Source: Candidatus Peregrinibacteria bacterium
Lineage (GTDB): Bacteria > Patescibacteriota > Gracilibacteria > Peribacterales > Peribacteraceae
Reading direction: 5' to 3'
Length of the DNA: 8,550 nt
NCBI GenBank assembly: GCA_016201685.1
Contig: JACQCJ010000101.1
Location: 1-8,550, forward strand
Shown here: in pieces, positions 6,181 to 8,550 of the stretch
Position numbering within the stretch: position 1 is the stretch's first letter
Layout of the letters: each line of letters begins with the position of its first letter
The notes under the pieces: model-generated
Database searches by the model: none
Seen by the model: only the letters and a program-made list of their open reading frames with translations
Told to the model about the DNA's origin: nothing
Program-made: the position numbers and the translations under genes

Positions 6181-6507
6181 GTCTCTGAGGGGAATGGGAG
6201 TAAAGGATGTCACGATCTGCGCTGGATGTCCTGCGACCCGGGTTCGAGGATCACTGGCCAGTCGAGACGTGCACAGTTGTACACCCAATCGCGGCATGGG
6301 CAAGGAGAATCACTTGAAATTTGGAAGATTTATTTTGAAACGAATGCGAAGAATTCAGACTTCAGAATTCAGATTTCAACAAGAGACGATTGAATTTCTT
6401 GGAATTTCACTGAGCTCTGAATTCTGATTTCTGATTTCTCATCAGAGATCATTTCCCATTTTCCGCAATTTCCGACGCAGGCCTGATGGTCGTTTTTCTG
6501 CTAGAAT
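6181..6507. other. Divergent intergenic region between ssb and the exported-protein gene
   Basis: This 327-bp gap separates the two divergent start codons. The ssb-proximal half (6181-6300) is open in the ssb frame but does not look like SSB. It contains the perfect palindrome ACTGGCCAGT (6253-6262) and the imperfect one GTGCAC-AGTT-GTACAC (6269-6284). The distal part holds the heptamer inverted arrays (6351-6445). No RNA gene was recognised. A TAGAAT preceded by TG (6499-6507) touches the downstream ATG, too close to direct transcription that includes this codon. Confidence 0.5.
6351..6445. repeat. Inverted pair of degenerate heptamer arrays
   Basis: The left arm has four 7-nt units: GAATTCA (6351), GACTTCA (6358), GAATTCA (6365) and GATTTCA (6372). 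The right arm reads TGAATTC (6418), TGATTTC (6425), TGATTTC (6432) and TCATCAG (6439). The first three right-arm units match the reverse complement of 6351-6371 at 18 of 21 positions, so the region can fold into a long imperfect hairpin around a spacer of about 45 nt. The layout mirrors the octamer element at 2189-2264 with different unit length and sequence. Confidence 0.75.
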
Positions 6508-8550
6508 ATGAGGATTTTCGAGATTCACACCCCTCACTGGCGGTTTCGGGTTGTCCCACTCCTCACGTGCTTCTTCGCAGCGGGGATGGCAACGGCCGCG
6601 CAGGCGGATCCGTTCACGATTCCCTCGGCCTCGCCGCAGAGCTTCGAGGAAGTTCAGCAGGTTGTGACGCAGGCGATCCCCGCCTACCTCACGACGGCCC
6701 AGTGCGGCGGTTGGAATAATGACGGGGAATCGGTACAGGGCACGATCGCGACGGTGACGGGGGCGCCGGGGATGAAGGGGGATCCGCTCGGGAACATGCA
6801 ATCGGGGATGGCCAGGCGCATCGAGGATGACGGAACCCCGGGCAGCGGCTTCCAGTTCCCCGACAGCGTTGTAGGAAAAACGACGGCATGCGAGAAAGAC
6901 ACGAGCGAAGTGACTGTGCATATCTGGTGCGAGGGGAAGGAACCCAACGATCGCAGCTGCACGAAACAGGTCGCATCCCCACTCTTCCAGGATCCGTACG
7001 CCTGCCTCTACCCGGGGCCAAAACAGCCGCCGCTCACGGAGAAGATATGCCAGGAATTCTGCGATTGGCTCAATACGGATGAGTGGCAGTACACCGACTG
7101 CAGAAATGTCGTCCCCGATCAATTCGATACCAGCAAGCCTCCGAAACCCACGCACTGGAAATGCGATGATAATCCAAAAAAACCCGAGAAGAAATGGGTC
7201 TGCACCGAGCAGTGGGTCAAGAATCCTCCCACGCAAGAACCGAACTGCCGTCCGTACCCCAAAGAGAATGTGAAGGAGTGCAAAGGACAGGAATGCCGAT
7301 GCCCGGGGCCGGGATGCCTGCAGGCACCGAACGGTAATGATTACCAATCCTTCTACCGCAAATACACGATCACGACGTCGCGGCAGGGGATAAAGGAAGT
7401 TCCCAAAGACGCGCTGAAGACGGTGTCTGCGGAAGCGGCCTGCTATGGCTTCTACGACGAATTCGACCCCAAGACGCGCCAGACGAAACCGGAGGAGGAT
7501 GAACGCTGCATCCTGAATATCAAAGACCCCTTCGATCCGAAGTCTCTGACCGATACGCAAAAGGGGAAGGGGATCTTCGCAATCACTCCTCCGCCACCCG
7601 ATCTCTTTCCGCCGGCTCGCAACCCGTTCTTCAATACCAATGTTGATCTCTGGTATCCCAATCTTGGCGGCGCGCTCTCGTTCCTCTCGCTTCCCGTCTT
7701 CGACGGCAGCCTGAGCGATGCGCTCCTCTCGCCGGACACGGCGTGGCTGCTCTCCTCCACGCAACGAGGAGATCCGCAGCGCCCGCTCGCGTGGGACGGC
7801 ACGTTGCGCGCCGTGGACGACACGGTCAGTAACGGGAAGAAGGATTTGATCGAGCAGGGATCGAAGGGAGGAAGGGGAGACGCGCGCCCGTTCACGCGGT
7901 GGTGGCAGCAATTCCAAATCGATGCGCACCGGCTCTTCACGCCCGCAACCGTGCATCTGCGCCTCCCCGCCGCGTGGGCCTTCAGCCTCGAGCCCCTCCA
8001 TCCGGTTGCAATCTCGCTCGAGCAAGGCGCGCTCGATCCGCGGATGCAGGCGATCGACGTGCAATTGCAAGCGAGCGACGATCTCCCCGGCATCCTCTCG
8101 ACGTATCTGCAGCAGACGGTTCTCCTGCCGATGCGGGAGGAACCCGTGCCCGTGGTGGTGCCGCTGGGGGAGCCCTCGGAATTCCGCGCCTACGCGCAGC
8201 GGTGGATGGAATGGAAAGCGAACCGGCTGTTGCTGGGAAAACCCGTCCCTCCCCAGGTGGACCAGTTGATCGCGACCCTCCTCTCGTACGCCGTGCAGAT
8301 TGAGGAAGTGCGCAGCCTGCGTGCGGATCTGCCGGGCATCCTCGGGGGGATTGCGGCGAAGCAGACAGATCTCTTCTCAACAGTCGGGCAGTGGATGCTC
8401 GCGAATGCCCAACAGTACGGCATCTTCCTCAAGCTGGCGCGCGTGCGCATGGAGCTGCAACAACAATGGCAAGGCATCGCCCAGACGTACGCGCAGTTCG
8501 CCGACAGCGCGAATATGCCGTGGTGCAGGAACGATCGCTTCACGACCCCC
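6508..8550 (+). CDS. Large exported cysteine-rich protein of unknown function (3' end outside window)
   Basis: The frame is open for 681 codons from ATG 6508 to the window edge with no stop. I do not recognise the family. Residues 1-33 look like a Sec signal peptide: basic stretch, hydrophobic core VVPLLTCFFAAGMATA, and an AQA cleavage site before DP. Mature residues 66-334 carry 17 cysteines (66, 128, 141, 151, 166, 181, 185, 198, 219, 232, 247, 258, 263, 265, 270, 312, 334), including ECRCPGPGC at 262-270, which suggests a disulfide-bonded extracytoplasmic region. A proline-rich linker (ITPPPPDLFPP, about 359-369) follows. Then comes a cysteine-free part to residue 672, Trp- and Gln-rich and probably helical towards the end (592-665), with Cys673 beginning what may be a second Cys-containing stretch. 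Third codon positions are strongly G/C-rich, as in the neighbouring genes. A surface, pilus or secretion-apparatus role is possible but only a guess. Confidence 0.85.
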   Translation, partial: MRIFEIHTPHWRFRVVPLLTCFFAAGMATAAQADPFTIPSASPQSFEEVQQVVTQAIPAYLTTAQCGGWNNDGESVQGTIATVTGAPGMKGDPLGNMQSGMARRIEDDGTPGSGFQFPDSVVGKTTACEKDTSEVTVHIWCEGKEPNDRSCTKQVASPLFQDPYACLYPGPKQPPLTEKICQEFCDWLNTDEWQYTDCRNVVPDQFDTSKPPKPTHWKCDDNPKKPEKKWVCTEQWVKNPPTQEPNCRPYPKENVKECKGQECRCPGPGCLQAPNGNDYQSFYRKYTITTSRQGIKEVPKDALKTVSAEAACYGFYDEFDPKTRQTKPEEDERCILNIKDPFDPKSLTDTQKGKGIFAITPPPPDLFPPARNPFFNTNVDLWYPNLGGALSFLSLPVFDGSLSDALLSPDTAWLLSSTQRGDPQRPLAWDGTLRAVDDTVSNGKKDLIEQGSKGGRGDARPFTRWWQQFQIDAHRLFTPATVHLRLPAAWAFSLEPLHPVAISLEQGALDPRMQAIDVQLQASDDLPGILSTYLQQTVLLPMREEPVPVVVPLGEPSEFRAYAQRWMEWKANRLLLGKPVPPQVDQLIATLLSYAVQIEEVRSLRADLPGILGGIAAKQTDLFSTVGQWMLANAQQYGIFLKLARVRMELQQQWQGIAQTYAQFADSANMPWCRNDRFTTP

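Noticed and set aside
6181..6303. Upstream start adding 41 residues to SSB
   Set aside because: The extra residues have no OB-fold or signal-peptide character, and the SSB domain begins immediately at the ATG at 6180.
6499..6507. Extended -10 box (TGC TAGAAT) for the exported-protein gene
   Set aside because: It touches the ATG at 6508, so transcription would start inside the signal-peptide codons; no good alternative start codon lies just downstream.
6442..8070. A 542-codon open frame on the minus strand
   Set aside because: It lies entirely opposite the + strand frame that starts at 6508 with a signal peptide and stays open to the window end. The translation is Arg/Leu-rich low-quality sequence with no motif, as expected from the antisense of a G/C-biased gene.
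1..8550. Alternative genetic code with UGA read as an amino acid
   Set aside because: murG, the isomerase, gltX, murB and the transposase tail all end in TGA exactly where the families should end, and no conserved region contains an internal TGA.

Overview
The window looks like a chromosomal segment of a small-genome bacterium that makes peptidoglycan. The style of the genes fits Candidate Phyla Radiation/Patescibacteria, perhaps a Peregrinibacteria-like lineage, but this is inferred from gene style only because no rRNA or marker tree is available here. Supporting signs are short or absent Shine-Dalgarno sequences, a cyclophilin lipoprotein with an unusual insert, and a two-OB-fold SSB. Five complete genes end in TAA, TAG or TGA and most end in TGA, so the UGA=Gly code of Gracilibacteria/Absconditabacteria does not apply.

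Layout. Bases 3-116 are the C-terminal tail of a transposase that I read as ISAzo13-like. Four genes then run on the + strand: murG (239-1321, lipid II synthesis), a lipoprotein cyclophilin peptidyl-prolyl isomerase (1448-2179), gltX (2296-3765, glutamyl-tRNA synthetase) and murB (3930-4826, UDP-MurNAc synthesis). murB overlaps tail to tail by 6 bp with a minus-strand gene for a small CAP/SCP-domain protein (4821-5228). Upstream of that gene, also on the minus strand, is ssb (5314-6180), and a hairpin terminator lies between the two. A 327-bp divergent gap (6181-6507) follows. The last quarter is one large open frame on the + strand, 6508 to the window end. It encodes at least 681 residues of an exported, cysteine-rich protein that I do not recognise. 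A long open frame on the opposite strand there is a shadow of it.

Functionally, murG and murB belong to the peptidoglycan precursor pathway, and the lipoprotein isomerase and large exported protein act outside the membrane. gltX and ssb are housekeeping genes. The genes are separated by 100-130 bp gaps rather than packed into a tight operon.

The most striking non-coding signal is a set of short tandem arrays with 7- or 8-nt units at four places. Two are intergenic and arranged as inverted pairs able to fold into long hairpins (2189-2264 and 6351-6445). Two lie in frame inside enzyme loops, in murG (663-693) and murB (4436-4463). A compact cluster of three hairpins precedes murB (3822-3889). 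Several start codons follow pyrimidine-rich sequence instead of a Shine-Dalgarno sequence, and at least one gene (CAP) has a promoter placed so that its transcript would be nearly leaderless.
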